In this document: positions 24,511 through 34,492 of the stretch, one piece after another
Position numbering within the stretch: the first letter of the stretch is position 1
How the letters are laid out: each line of letters opens with the position of its first letter
NCBI GenBank assembly: GCA_009772895.1
Contig: WOUP01000006.1
Span: 62,001 to 126,000 of the forward strand
Origin: Puniceicoccaceae bacterium 5H
GTDB lineage: Bacteria > Verrucomicrobiota > Verrucomicrobiia > Opitutales > Oceanipulchritudinaceae
Length of the DNA stretch: 64,000 nucleotides
Reading direction: 5' to 3'
Program-made: the position numbers and the translations under genes
Notes under the pieces: model-generated
What the model was told of the DNA's origin: nothing
Seen by the model: only the letters and a program-made list of their open reading frames with translations
Database searches by the model: none

Positions 24511-27282
24511 CTAGAAGCTGTAGGACGCGCCGACCGCGTAGGAGGCGCCGTATTCCTGGTAGTCGATCACCTGACGCGAATCGCCATTGGAGTAGCTCGA
24601 CAGCGGCTCGTTGGTCAGGTTGTAGCCTTGGACGAAGATCCCCAGTCCTTCGAGCATCGAGCCGTCGGCAAAATCGTAGCCGACTTGAGCGTCGACCACC
24701 GTCTCGTCGTTGATCGTGCGGAAGGTGCGGCCGCGCGGCCCAAAGGTGTCGACATTGGCGAGGTATTCCGAGCGGTAGCGGGTGCTGACGCGGGCAGAGA
24801 AACCAGCGCGCTCGTAGTAGAGGGTGGCCGTCCAGACTTCTTCGGAGAGGCCGGGCATCGGCGTCGCCGGATTGTCCAGATCCTGACGCACGGTGCTATC
24901 CGTCCACGAACCGCTCAGCACGACGCCAAAGCCGGTGAGGGTATCGGAGAAGAGCTCGAAGGGCAGCGACAGCGTCGCCTCAACCCCCTTGATCTCGCCG
25001 CCGGGGCCGTTCACCGGCTTGGAGACGTAGCCCTCATGCAGGACCGGATCGACGCCCTCGGTCGGGAAGCCGGTGAAGTCCTTCAACGTGTTGAGGTTAT
25101 AGGTGTAGTTGAGCAGCTTCTTGTAGTAGCCGGTAATGGCCACATAGCCCATATTGTCGGCAAAGTATTGCTCCAGCGAAAGGTCGAGGGAGTTGGAGCG
25201 CCAGGGCTCGAGCTCCGGATTGCCGCCCTCGCCGCTCCAGGGGCTCTCGGTCACATCGGTCGAATTGGCCAGCGCCGGGTTGAAGCCAAAGTCGATCCCC
25301 GCACGCATGTCGTCCATGCGCTGACGGGAGAGCTGACGGGCGGCGCTGAAACGGAGGTAGCGGCTCTCGCCGATCTGGTAGACGAGGTTGAGGCTGGGCA
25401 CGAAATCCCAGTAGCTGCTCGTGCCTTCCACCGGCATGCTGACCACGTCGTCGCCCACGCCATCGGCGGCGGTGCCGGTCGATGTCTGGGTGGCATAGAC
25501 GAATTGGGTGCCGATGGAGCCCGTCAACGGCATGCCGAAGAGCGTCGTGTCGAGCCCCAGCTTGCCGTAGAGCGTGGTCACGTCTTCTTCGACGTTCCAG
25601 TCGCCCGCCTGCACGTCGGCGTTGGGGTTTTCGATGCGCTCATAGACGCCGCTGTTGAGCACCGCGATCGGATCGTAACTGATCTGCCCCGGCACGCCGA
25701 TAAAGCTCAGGTCGCTCACGCCGGTATTCTCCGGCAGCGGCAACTCGGTCGCGCCATCGGCCCCGGCGAGGTAATAGCCCTGTTCCTTGTCGAACTTCTC
25801 CCGGGAAGTCAGGTTGGCGCCCCACTCGGCGGTGTTCAGGAAGCCCAGGAGATTGATGTCGCGCTTGCCGACCAGCTTGATCTGCGTGAGCTTGTCCTCG
25901 CTCGTCGGTGTTTTCAGGTAACCGAGCTGGCCGCCCGGCACCACGTCACTGCCCCACCCTTGCGGGCTGGTGAGCACGATCATGCTCCGGTCCGTGTAGT
26001 CGATCGAGGGCGAGAAGACCGCACCGGTATCGCCCATCAGGCGAAAGCCGAGGGTATCGGTCGCGCCTTGACCCGCCGTGCCGGTGCCCGAGTAGGTTTC
26101 CAGCACCGTGCCCTCGCGGTCGATATAGGAGTGACTGAGGTCGAACTCGAGATCCCAACCCAGCACCTCGTCCACCTTCAGGTTCCAGCCCACCGAGATG
26201 ATGTCGGATTCGGAGGTGGCGATGTCGTTGCGCATGACGCCCTTCACGCCATCGAACACGCCTTCGGTGATCAGACCGTTCTCGACCGTGAAGCCCGGCT
26301 CCGGGTTCAGGCCGCCCCAGTAGAGCGGAAACTCGATGCCGCGCAGCAGCTGGTCTTCCTTGAAATTGGTGTAGTAGACGTCGACCGACGAACGCACACG
26401 GTCGTTCGGCTGATACTCGATCGTGCCGAGCAGGCCGTGGCGCTTGAGCGTGCTGGAACGAATAAACGGCTTGGCCCCGCCAATCACATTGGGCTCGGAA
26501 GCATCCACATCCGTGCTGACATTCGGGTAGCCCCAGGAGTTCCACTGCTTACCCTGGCCGGGCTTGTCCGTGTAGGCATAACCGAAAGCGATGCCCCACT
26601 TGTCGTCGTCGAACTGGTCGATGTACGACAGGTTGTAGCGATAGCCGTCGCGCTCCGAGCCGGCGTTGAGCGCATCGAACTCGGTCCACTCATAGTAGCC
26701 ACTGGTCACGATCTTGCGCTCGCGGTAATCCAGCGGGCGCGCCGAACGCAGGTCCACCACGCCGCCAATGCCGCCGGCCACGATGGACGCGTCGCCCGTC
26801 TTGTAGACCACCGCCCCCGTGAGCACTTCCGAAGGATACTGGTCGAACTCGATCGCGCGCACGCTGCCGGTCGAGACCTGCTCACGACCGTTGAGTGTGG
26901 CGCCGACAAAGTCTTCGTTCAGGCCGCGAATGCTGACGATCTGAGCGCGACCGTTCACGCGCTGGGTCGCGACGCCCGGCAGGCGGGCCAGGGATTCGGC
27001 GATACTGGTGTCAGGCAGCTTGCCAATGTCTTCGGCCGCGACCACTTCGATCACCACCGGGGCCATTTGCTTTTTCTGGGCGGCTTCGGCCAGGCTGCCG
27101 GCGTAGCCACCGCGCACCACAAAAGCGTCGAGCTCAAAGACCTGGTCGCTTTGCGTTTCGTCGGTATTGGTATCGGAATCCTGAGCGAAGGCCTGGGACA
27201 CCAAGCCGAGGGAGAGTAAGGGGAGCGAGGAGAGGCTCAGCAGGCGCGCAAGCGTGCTGGCCCGGGTTACCTTGGATTTCAT
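24511..27282 (-). CDS. TonB-dependent receptor, maltodextrin-type (Caulobacter/Xanthomonas family)
   Basis: 923 residues. Signal peptide about 1-34 (SLPLLSLGLVSQAFAQ), TonB-box region QVFELDAFVVRGG, plug with APVVIEVVAAEDIGKLPDTS and ESLARLPGVATQRVNGR, barrel ending YGASYAVGASYSF. These plug motifs mark the Caulobacter/Xanthomonas-type receptor family, which includes maltose/maltodextrin receptors. There is no STN domain and no SusD partner. The flanking alpha-glucan enzymes make maltodextrins the likely ligand. The leader has no Shine-Dalgarno and contains AACTACTCCCC. Confidence 0.92.
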   Translation of the reverse strand: MKSKVTRASTLARLLSLSSLPLLSLGLVSQAFAQDSDTNTDETQSDQVFELDAFVVRGGYAGSLAEAAQKKQMAPVVIEVVAAEDIGKLPDTSIAESLARLPGVATQRVNGRAQIVSIRGLNEDFVGATLNGREQVSTGSVRAIEFDQYPSEVLTGAVVYKTGDASIVAGGIGGVVDLRSARPLDYRERKIVTSGYYEWTEFDALNAGSERDGYRYNLSYIDQFDDDKWGIAFGYAYTDKPGQGKQWNSWGYPNVSTDVDASEPNVIGGAKPFIRSSTLKRHGLLGTIEYQPNDRVRSSVDVYYTNFKEDQLLRGIEFPLYWGGLNPEPGFTVENGLITEGVFDGVKGVMRNDIATSESDIISVGWNLKVDEVLGWDLEFDLSHSYIDREGTVLETYSGTGTAGQGATDTLGFRLMGDTGAVFSPSIDYTDRSMIVLTSPQGWGSDVVPGGQLGYLKTPTSEDKLTQIKLVGKRDINLLGFLNTAEWGANLTSREKFDKEQGYYLAGADGATELPLPENTGVSDLSFIGVPGQISYDPIAVLNSGVYERIENPNADVQAGDWNVEEDVTTLYGKLGLDTTLFGMPLTGSIGTQFVYATQTSTGTAADGVGDDVVSMPVEGTSSYWDFVPSLNLVYQIGESRYLRFSAARQLSRQRMDDMRAGIDFGFNPALANSTDVTESPWSGEGGNPELEPWRSNSLDLSLEQYFADNMGYVAITGYYKKLLNYTYNLNTLKDFTGFPTEGVDPVLHEGYVSKPVNGPGGEIKGVEATLSLPFELFSDTLTGFGVVLSGSWTDSTVRQDLDNPATPMPGLSEEVWTATLYYERAGFSARVSTRYRSEYLANVDTFGPRGRTFRTINDETVVDAQVGYDFADGSMLEGLGIFVQGYNLTNEPLSSYSNGDSRQVIDYQEYGASYAVGASYSF

Positions 27283-27502
27283 GAGTTTGCTCTTTGGGTT
27301 ATTGGGGAGTAGTTACCTGTTGTTGTCTTTCACGCTGACACATCTTAGCCGCTATTCCCAATGTGTTAGCTTGCACTAATCCGACATCGTGCGGAAATTT
27401 CTTAGGCGATACCTGCGCAGTCCGTTTCAGGCCAAAACCCGCACCAAAAGCGGCTCCATGCGGCCTTTATGGCTTTGTAGGCCGCACATCTTTTCATCAC
27501 AG

Positions 27503-27549
27503 ACCAAAGAAAATTCCGGCCCTGCAATTTTGCAGATAAGCCGGAATTA
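27503..27549 (-). terminator. Rho-independent terminator of the secreted amylase gene
   Basis: An outer stem AATTCCGGC / GCCGGAATT (27512-27520 and 27540-27548) encloses an inner hairpin CTGCAATTTTGCAG. Read leftwards it is followed by TTTCTTTGG. The rest of the 27283-27572 gap should hold the receptor promoter; none was convincing. Confidence 0.8.
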
Positions 27550-27572
27550 TGGGACAAATCTTTTAGCCTGCC

Positions 27573-28949
27573 CTACCGATATAGAACCTTGTAATCCCAA
27601 CTCCGCAGCTCGAACGACTGGCTGTCGTCCAATTCGACCGTCTGCCCCGAAAAGGCGTCCGTCCACGCGCCGGCAATCCGCTCCGAGCCAAGGAAGAACA
27701 ACACATCGCGGGCCTTGAGGTTGGCGATCACCAACACTTCCGGGCCTCCCGCTTCGCCACGGATAAAGCTGTAGACCTGCTCGTCGGCAGTTGAAGGAAT
27801 GCGGGTGGTTGGGGCCTCCGTGCCAAGGGCCGGAGAGGTGCGCTTCAGCTCCGTCAGCGTGCGGTAAAAGGGGGTCAAAGGCGACGACTTCCATTCGATG
27901 GGATCGCGCTCGAAGAACTCCAGGCGCTTGTCCAAACCCGCTTCCTGGCCATTGTAGATCAAGGGGATACCGTCCATCGTGAACGAGAGCACCGCAAATG
28001 TCTGCACGCCCCCGCCCAGCCGCTCGAACACTGTACCCGCCCAGCTGTTTTCATCGTGGTTGCTCGTCATGAGCATGAAGCGTGCGCCCTGCGGATACAT
28101 CAGCTCGCGGCGCGTCAGCACCGCATCGATCTGCTTGGCGTCGGCCTCGCCCTGAGCGATCTCGTTGAAGGTGTGCATGAGGTCCCAGCCGTACCCCGCA
28201 TCGAAGGCCTGCAACTGATGATCCTGCTCCGCGCCCTCGGCCAAAATGAAGAGATCCGGCTCCACCTCACGCAGCTCCGCCAGCGTGCGCTCCCACTGCT
28301 CCGTCGGCGCGCCCTTGGCGTAGTCGCAGCGGAAGCCGTCGACCGCGAAATCCTTCACCCAGTAGCGCATGGCATCGGTCATGTATTCCATCACCGCCGG
28401 ATTCTCGAAGTCGAACTGCACGACGTCGGTCCAGTCCCAGCCCGGAGGCGAAATCGGCTCGCCCGCGTCGTTCTGGAAGTAGAAATCCGGGTGCTGCTCG
28501 ATCAAGGCATTATCCCAGGCCGAGTGGTTGGCGACCCAGTCGAGGATCACCTTGAACCCGCGCTGGTGGGCGGCGTCGATGAGGGAATGCAGGTCCTCCT
28601 TGTCGCCAAACTCCGGGTTCACGCCGTAGTAATCCTGGACCGAATAGTAGCTACCCAGCGGCCCCTTGCGCTCCACTTCACCGATCGGGTGGATCGGCAT
28701 CAGCCAGAGCGTCGTCACGCCGAGATCTTCGATGCGGTCGAGATCACGCTCCACCGCGGCAAAGGTGCCCTCTTGCGAGTATTGGCGCACGTTGACCTCG
28801 TAGATGACCTGCGTCTGCGCCCATTCGGGCGTTTCGCGGGCTTCAGTGTGCCAATACAGGCGGTCGGGCGTCGGGACTTGCGCCTGGAGCGCTGCCGGAG
28901 CCGAGAGGCTGGCGACGAGGGCAAAGGTAAGCGGCAGGAGGGGCTTCAT
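27573..28949 (-). CDS. Secreted GH13 alpha-amylase
   Basis: 458 residues starting MKPLLPLTFALVASLSAPAA (signal peptide). GH13 signatures: YEVNVRQYSQEG, LWLMPIHPIGEVERKG, VILDWVANHSAWD, and catalytic Asp209 (GFRCDYAKG), Glu238 (LFILAEGAE) and Asp299 (TSNHDENSW). A short C-terminal beta domain ends YKVLYR. No Ca-binding extension or starch-binding domain is visible. It probably cuts alpha-glucans outside the cytoplasm before receptor uptake. It lies between the AraC regulator and the receptor, with its own terminator. Confidence 0.92.
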   Translation of the reverse strand: MKPLLPLTFALVASLSAPAALQAQVPTPDRLYWHTEARETPEWAQTQVIYEVNVRQYSQEGTFAAVERDLDRIEDLGVTTLWLMPIHPIGEVERKGPLGSYYSVQDYYGVNPEFGDKEDLHSLIDAAHQRGFKVILDWVANHSAWDNALIEQHPDFYFQNDAGEPISPPGWDWTDVVQFDFENPAVMEYMTDAMRYWVKDFAVDGFRCDYAKGAPTEQWERTLAELREVEPDLFILAEGAEQDHQLQAFDAGYGWDLMHTFNEIAQGEADAKQIDAVLTRRELMYPQGARFMLMTSNHDENSWAGTVFERLGGGVQTFAVLSFTMDGIPLIYNGQEAGLDKRLEFFERDPIEWKSSPLTPFYRTLTELKRTSPALGTEAPTTRIPSTADEQVYSFIRGEAGGPEVLVIANLKARDVLFFLGSERIAGAWTDAFSGQTVELDDSQSFELRSWDYKVLYR

Positions 28950-29070
28950 GATCGTGAATAGATAGGGGTTGAAACGATGCCGCGACCCTAAGCCACTCCG
29001 CTACCGGGCGGCACGAACGGAGCCGAGGACAGAGCCGCGCTCCCGAGGACGATTCTTATGCGCGGACGCC

Positions 29071-30081
29071 TTACAGCGCAGCGGCTACCTGACGCGGGCG
29101 GCCGCGGGTGAAATCTTCGCGATCGTGATAGACCGTCTTGGGGCGCCGATCGGTCTCCTGACGCGCCTGCTCGAGCTTGTCGCGGTAGGACTGCGGGCTC
29201 TCGCCGGTGAATTTGCGGAAGACCCGCGCGAAATAGGCCGGATCGGCAAAGCCGCTCGACCACGCGATCTCGGAAATGTACAAGGACGTCGCTTCCAGCG
29301 CGAGGCGCGCGCTCTCGATGCGGGTGCGCTGGATGTACTGGATGAGCTTTTCGCCCGTCTCCCGATGAAAGAGGTGAGAAAGGTAGTCAGCGGAGCATTG
29401 CAGCTTTTCCGCCAGCGTCTTCACGCTCAGCTCGGAGTTCGAAATCTGTTCTCGAACGAGGCACTTGGCCTGGAACACCTTACCGGACTCGGAGCTGTAG
29501 ACCTCGTTGCCCATATCCACCAGATTGCGCACGATGGAAAAGTAGGCGATCAGCAGACCGCGCACCGCGGAATCGCGCGCCGGAGTCGCCGAATGAAAGG
29601 CTTGGATCAACAGGTTGGCCAGATCTTCGATCTGGTGGATGTCGGGGGCATTGAAGGTCTCGATCGCCTCAATGTCGGGCTTGCCCGGCGCAACCTCAGT
29701 CGCAAAGTGCACGCTGACGGCGTTTTCGTAGCAGGCGATCACCAGGTTGCGGAAACGGCCTCCACGAGCCGCAACCTGCTCGCGGTGCGGCACGCCGCTG
29801 GGCACAATGCAGATCTCGCCGGGCTGCAGGGTCAGCTGCTCGCGGGGGAAGGCAAACTCCGTCGATCCTTCCAGCTGGATGAAGATCTCGGGGTTGAAGT
29901 GATAGTGCATTTGCGGGTGCTTCTCGTAGGTGCCTTTGACCTGGGCGACCTTGAGGCGGGCGGCACCGCGCATGGCCTTCTGGATGCACTGATCCAGGAT
30001 GGCATGCATCTCGGCACGGTTTTTTTCGGAAAAGCGGCGGCGGAATTTCAGGATATTGTCATCACCGTTTTGACTCTGCAT
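29071..30081 (-). CDS. AraC family transcription regulator
   Basis: 336 residues. N-terminal cupin-like sensing domain (about 45-130: MHYHFNPEIFIQLEGSTEFA, LQPGEICIVPSGVPHRE), a helical linker, and a C-terminal double helix-turn-helix (about 210-310) with LAEKLQCSADYLSHLFHRET and ISEIAWSSGFADPAYFARVF, ending FRKFTGESPQSYRD. It is the first gene of the alpha-glucan cluster and is therefore its likely regulator; the inducer is unknown. A C-rich leader with CTACTCCCCCAATCCCC precedes the ATG. The 25 terminal residues are a basic, non-conserved tail. Confidence 0.92.
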   Translation of the reverse strand: MQSQNGDDNILKFRRRFSEKNRAEMHAILDQCIQKAMRGAARLKVAQVKGTYEKHPQMHYHFNPEIFIQLEGSTEFAFPREQLTLQPGEICIVPSGVPHREQVAARGGRFRNLVIACYENAVSVHFATEVAPGKPDIEAIETFNAPDIHQIEDLANLLIQAFHSATPARDSAVRGLLIAYFSIVRNLVDMGNEVYSSESGKVFQAKCLVREQISNSELSVKTLAEKLQCSADYLSHLFHRETGEKLIQYIQRTRIESARLALEATSLYISEIAWSSGFADPAYFARVFRKFTGESPQSYRDKLEQARQETDRRPKTVYHDREDFTRGRPRQVAAAL

Positions 30082-30395
30082 GGGGACGGGGGATTGGGGG
30101 AGTAGACAGTTGGGGAGCGGGATGGCGGAACCAGGTCCGCACGGGGTATATCGTCCTTTTCAGGAGCAGATGAGCGCAGGAAAGGACACCAAACAGGAGG
30201 GAAAACTGTAAAAAACGGGCGGCGGATTGAACGCCTAACCGAGGCTAGAGGGAACCTACGTCTCAAACATTCTTATCTCAAGCAGATGCCACACAGACCT
30301 AAGATTTGTTCAGGTCTTTCAGGATTGGGCGTATCTTGCACGGCGGAAAGCAACGCATTTTCACAGATCCAGAGCATCCCACTGGGCCTGTTTGC

Positions 30396-30428
30396 ACCAA
30401 AAAGCCCCGCAGCTGGTACTGCGGGGCT
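30396..30428 (-). terminator. Rho-independent terminator of the large receptor gene
   Basis: A perfect stem AGCCCCGCAG / CTGCGGGGCT (30403-30412 and 30419-30428), read leftwards, ends in TTTTTGG. The gap from 30082 to 30395 holds the AraC leader and nothing else I can identify. Confidence 0.92.
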
Positions 30429-30477
30429 CCCCAAAAAGACCCTTGAATGACAGGGTATGCTGTAGATTAAGACTTGC

Positions 30478-33400
30478 CTAGAACGAGAAGGTGTTGGTGA
30501 CGAACCAGGTCTGCTCCGGCTTGGTGCGCACGGCGGCCCAGGTCTTGCCATCGGGCTGCACCGAGATCGGGATCAGGCCCTCGTCCTCGAAGGCGTTGCG
30601 CACGTTCACCTGGATGCTCCATTCGATGGAGTCCGTCAGCATGCGCTTGTAGCCTACCCACAAGTCGATGAAGTCCTCGGACGGCCCGTAGTAGGGGCTG
30701 TCGATATCATAGGTGATGTTGCCGTCGGCATCTTCCATCAGCGGGTAGCCGATCGCCACTTCGTCTTCCCAGCGGTAGCTGCCACCGACGTTGAAGCCTT
30801 CCAGGAAGCCTTCGTCGAAGCTGTAATTGCTCACGAGGGTAAAGCGCCACTGGCGGATGTCTGGCGTCGACGTGCCTTCCTGCAACTTCTTCAGGTTGTA
30901 GTTACCCATGAAGTTGGCGTTCCACTCGCGCAGGGTCGTGGTGTTGCCAGCCCCACCCCACCAGATGCGCAGGTCGCCCGCCGGAGTTTCGTTGAGCGCC
31001 GTATCGACGGTCTCGACAAAGTCGACCAGTGCCGTGCCGCCCACGTTGTAGCGGGTCGCTTCGGTCTTGGAAGCCGTCAGCGAGACGCGCCAGTTCGGGA
31101 CCGGGTTGGCTACAAACTCAAACTCATAGCCTTCCGAAACCGAATCCTCGGTGATGCTGAAGTTCTGCGGGGCGCTCGCGGCCTGGTTTTGGCCCGTGGC
31201 GTTCTTGTCCAGACTCCACGCATCCCAGTAGCGGGGGTCGACGGCATCCTGCAAGGCCCGGAAGCCCGCAATGGCAGCCTGCTCACGAGCCGCAGCCTGC
31301 TCCTGGGTTTCTCCGGCCGCCGGCGAATAGTTGTAGCGACCCGGTTCCGTATCGTCCGGGAAGGTGTTGCCGTTGCCGTCGATGTTGTATTCGAAGACGT
31401 TCGCCCAGTTGCCGCCCCAGGCCATAACGGCGCCGAGGAACCAGTTGCCGGTGATGGCCGTGCTACTGGCATTTTGCAGCGTCGTCTCAAACTTCGTCAC
31501 ACGGAAGGAGAAGCGGTTGTCCTTGGTCGAGAGCCAAAGACCGTAGTCTTCAGTACCACCCGACTGGAAGGGAATCGCCTCGCCATAGATATTCGTGCGG
31601 GCCTGTGACGGGTTGAAATTCTCCGAATCGAGGTAGGAGAGGCTGACGTTGATCGGCAACGCACCGTTGAGCAGATCGTTGATGTGCACGACTACGCCCT
31701 TGGTCAGGCTGTCGTCCGTAATGCTCGGATCCCACTCCGCGCCATCCAGCGTGTAGGTTTCCGACCGCACGTCGCGGATCTGGTTCAGCCAGGGCTCATC
31801 AACGTCTCCCGTTTCCTCATCGTACCGATAAGCAGGCCGGAAGCCACGCGTCTTCACGGTGTCTTCGCGGTAGCCGAGGGTGGTCACGACCGCACCGTCC
31901 CAGAAGTAGCCTTGCCAGACGCCCGCCTTGGAGTCGATCTGACGCTCGGTCAGGTCGGCAGAGGTGGTCAGGTCCGTGCGGCCATCCCGCTCGGAGTAGA
32001 GCGGCGTGAAGTCGTAGTTGCTCCAGCCGACGTAGTTGGCCGGGTTCTCCGACTGAGTGCTGTCATCACCGTTCCAGGTGTTTTGCCAGTAGGCCGCCGG
32101 GTCGACGCCCGTCGCATTCCAGGTAGAGTCGAAGTTGTAGAGCTGGCCCGAGCCCATCGTCATCCACGCGGAGGGATTCGGGACGTGCGCGCCGGACGCG
32201 GTGCTACGGTCGTAGAGCGCATCGCCGAGATAGACCACGGCATTCGGCAGACGCACGTTGTCGTTTCCGTTGAAGTATTCGCCTTCAGCCGAGACGTAGC
32301 TGTCGTAGGCCGCGTCGGTGCCATAGAGCAGCCAGCTGCGGCGGTCGTTCTCGAACTCATCGCGGGTAAACAGACCGGTGATGACGTGGCGGCCCAACAG
32401 CTTCGTCAGCCAACCATCTTCCATCACGTCGTTGAACTCGAATTCACCGAAGGCGGTGGCGCGCATCACATCGCGCGATTCGTCCAGCGAGTAGGTACCG
32501 TATTGCCCGTTGTCGCTCACAAAGGGGCGACCGGCGTTCGGGTTCGGGTTGCCGTCCGACAATTCCGAATTGATGTCGATGTAGAGCGCGACGCGCTGGT
32601 CGGCCAACATGGACCACCGCTCTTCGTAGTAGTCCTGGCTGTCGTAGGAGAGCTCGAAGCCGATCTTGTTGTTAAAGAAGGTCTGGGCGAGGCTCAGGTT
32701 ATAGGCCGTCCAGTCCTGCTTTTCCTGCTTGTTCGGGCCGTCGATCAGATTGTCGTAGAAGTTGAAGATCGACGGATCCTGCAGGTGGAAGTTCTTGTAC
32801 TGGCCGTATTCGGCGTAAGGCAGACCGATCTGGGTCGCAAAATTGCGATACTCAGCGACACCACCCAAACGATTATAAGGGAAGCCCACTCCGCCATCGA
32901 TTTCACCATCTTCACCGATCCCGCGCACATTGTGCATTTCGCTCATGTAGTAGCGGGAGACTTCACCGGAGGTGTGGTCCGGGAAGATCGCAATAGGACC
33001 ACCGAAGACCTGGGCGAAGTTGCCGATCGCGGGGTTGTAATACGGGTTCGGATCGCCGCTGGTGTAGGTCGCCCGGCGCTGGCCGCGGTTCGGCAGCTCC
33101 GAGTAGTCATCTTCGAGCTGGAACGGCGTGTAGGTCTGCTGGCCGAGGCCCATCAGCTGATTGAGCGGGCGCGGCAGGTCGTCAATCGACGTCGCGTTGG
33201 CGATCTGCTCCAGTTCGGCGTCCGACAACGGATCGTTGAACCAGGGGGTGATGTAGTCCACCGGCGTGACCGTGCGCGGACGGTTGGCGGTCACATCGCC
33301 CCGTTCCACGTTGGCCTTGATCTGCGTGACGCCGCCCAGATTCTTGAACCAGTCGGGCTGATATTTGATGGCGCCAAACCAACGTTGGTCGTCTTCGTAC

Positions 33401-34113
33401 GCCGGATCCTGACGGAATTTCTCCTTGTCGGAAACCGCAGCAAAGCGCACCGCCAGTTCGTTGTCGATGAGCTCCTTGTTCAGGTCCAACTCCATGCGGG
33501 TAGAGCCGTAGGAGCCGACGCGTGCCGAGATCTTGCCGAGGTCGTTGAACTGCGGCTCGATTACGGTATAATTAATAATACCGGCCGGGCTGCCGAGACC
33601 AAACAGGATGGAATTGGCGCCGCGGTTGATATCCACACGCGCGATGTTGAAACCATCCCACGGGATGCGGCTGATGAAGTAATCGCGCGCATTATCGGCT
33701 GCGGCCAGACCACGCACGCGAGTGGAGGTATTCGGGTTGGGCAGGCGCGCACCTTCGTCGATCGTAGAGCCGCCACCGCCTTCGGTGTAGGTACTGAAAG
33801 TGCCACCAACTTCAACGCCGACCGCATAAGTCAAAAGGCTCTGGCTGTCGGTCGCACCAACGTCATTCAAAAATTCTTCAGTATAGACGGAAACCGCAGA
33901 ACCGACGTCCTTCAAGTCGGTGCGCAGACGGGTCCCGGACAGGGTATTGGCCGCCATATAGCCAATGTCTTCGTCCGTCGTAACGGAAAAGGGAGGCAGT
34001 TCAAAGACCTCGTTGCTTTCACTTTCATTATCCTGCGCAGTCAACATCGAATAGCTGAGCGCGGGGAGGGCCAGCACGAGGGCTCGCCAGAACGCGGATC
34101 GTGGGATCTTCAT
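30478..34113 (-). CDS. Large TonB-dependent receptor (1211 aa)
   Basis: Start MKIPRSAFWRALVLALPALS at 34113 gives a clean signal peptide; a longer frame to 34197 would not. After the signal come VFELPPFSVTTDEDIGYMA, a plug with LRTDLKDVGSAVSVYTEEF and INRGANSILFGLGSPAGI, and a very long barrel ending EQTWFVTNTFSF. This is the oversized receptor type common in Opitutia-like Verrucomicrobiota, with no STN domain and no SusD partner. Substrate unknown. It lies next to a DUF5060 hydrolase and a sister receptor, so an oligosaccharide is likely. The leader carries AAACTACTCCAC directly before the ATG. Confidence 0.93.
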   Translation of the reverse strand: MKIPRSAFWRALVLALPALSYSMLTAQDNESESNEVFELPPFSVTTDEDIGYMAANTLSGTRLRTDLKDVGSAVSVYTEEFLNDVGATDSQSLLTYAVGVEVGGTFSTYTEGGGGSTIDEGARLPNPNTSTRVRGLAAADNARDYFISRIPWDGFNIARVDINRGANSILFGLGSPAGIINYTVIEPQFNDLGKISARVGSYGSTRMELDLNKELIDNELAVRFAAVSDKEKFRQDPAYEDDQRWFGAIKYQPDWFKNLGGVTQIKANVERGDVTANRPRTVTPVDYITPWFNDPLSDAELEQIANATSIDDLPRPLNQLMGLGQQTYTPFQLEDDYSELPNRGQRRATYTSGDPNPYYNPAIGNFAQVFGGPIAIFPDHTSGEVSRYYMSEMHNVRGIGEDGEIDGGVGFPYNRLGGVAEYRNFATQIGLPYAEYGQYKNFHLQDPSIFNFYDNLIDGPNKQEKQDWTAYNLSLAQTFFNNKIGFELSYDSQDYYEERWSMLADQRVALYIDINSELSDGNPNPNAGRPFVSDNGQYGTYSLDESRDVMRATAFGEFEFNDVMEDGWLTKLLGRHVITGLFTRDEFENDRRSWLLYGTDAAYDSYVSAEGEYFNGNDNVRLPNAVVYLGDALYDRSTASGAHVPNPSAWMTMGSGQLYNFDSTWNATGVDPAAYWQNTWNGDDSTQSENPANYVGWSNYDFTPLYSERDGRTDLTTSADLTERQIDSKAGVWQGYFWDGAVVTTLGYREDTVKTRGFRPAYRYDEETGDVDEPWLNQIRDVRSETYTLDGAEWDPSITDDSLTKGVVVHINDLLNGALPINVSLSYLDSENFNPSQARTNIYGEAIPFQSGGTEDYGLWLSTKDNRFSFRVTKFETTLQNASSTAITGNWFLGAVMAWGGNWANVFEYNIDGNGNTFPDDTEPGRYNYSPAAGETQEQAAAREQAAIAGFRALQDAVDPRYWDAWSLDKNATGQNQAASAPQNFSITEDSVSEGYEFEFVANPVPNWRVSLTASKTEATRYNVGGTALVDFVETVDTALNETPAGDLRIWWGGAGNTTTLREWNANFMGNYNLKKLQEGTSTPDIRQWRFTLVSNYSFDEGFLEGFNVGGSYRWEDEVAIGYPLMEDADGNITYDIDSPYYGPSEDFIDLWVGYKRMLTDSIEWSIQVNVRNAFEDEGLIPISVQPDGKTWAAVRTKPEQTWFVTNTFSF

Positions 34114-34427
34114 GTGGAGTAGTTTGGAGAGTACTTCGTAGGCACAGCCCTTGTTGCCACCTTCAGAATGGCTGGGCTTACGGAGTAGGGGGGACAATTA
34201 CTTGAGGGGATTGTGCAGCAGAGAGTGTAGAATGAGGAGTCTACGCCCTATGCCCGTGGCTATAGGAAAACTATGACAAACTGTGCCTCACGCTAAAGAG
34301 CCTCAACTTTCTAACAATAGAACACAATTGTCCGGGCTTTTTTCCCAACCCGAGCGGCTCTCGCCTATGATGAAGGGCTACTGCCAGCTTTTGTCCCGGT
34401 CGTCCTCTCCCCCTTTGGGGATGTACA

Positions 34428-34460
34428 AACGCATGCCCACGCTCATGCAAGCGTGGGCAT
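34428..34460 (-). terminator. Probable terminator after the DUF5060 hydrolase gene
   Basis: A perfect 10-bp stem ATGCCCACGC / GCGTGGGCAT (34433-34442 and 34451-34460), read leftwards, is followed by only a weak GCGTTTGT tract. The remaining 34114-34427 gap is the receptor leader and shows no gene. Confidence 0.5.
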
Positions 34461-34492
34461 CGAAAATGAAAAACGGTTGAAAAGCAGCTGCG

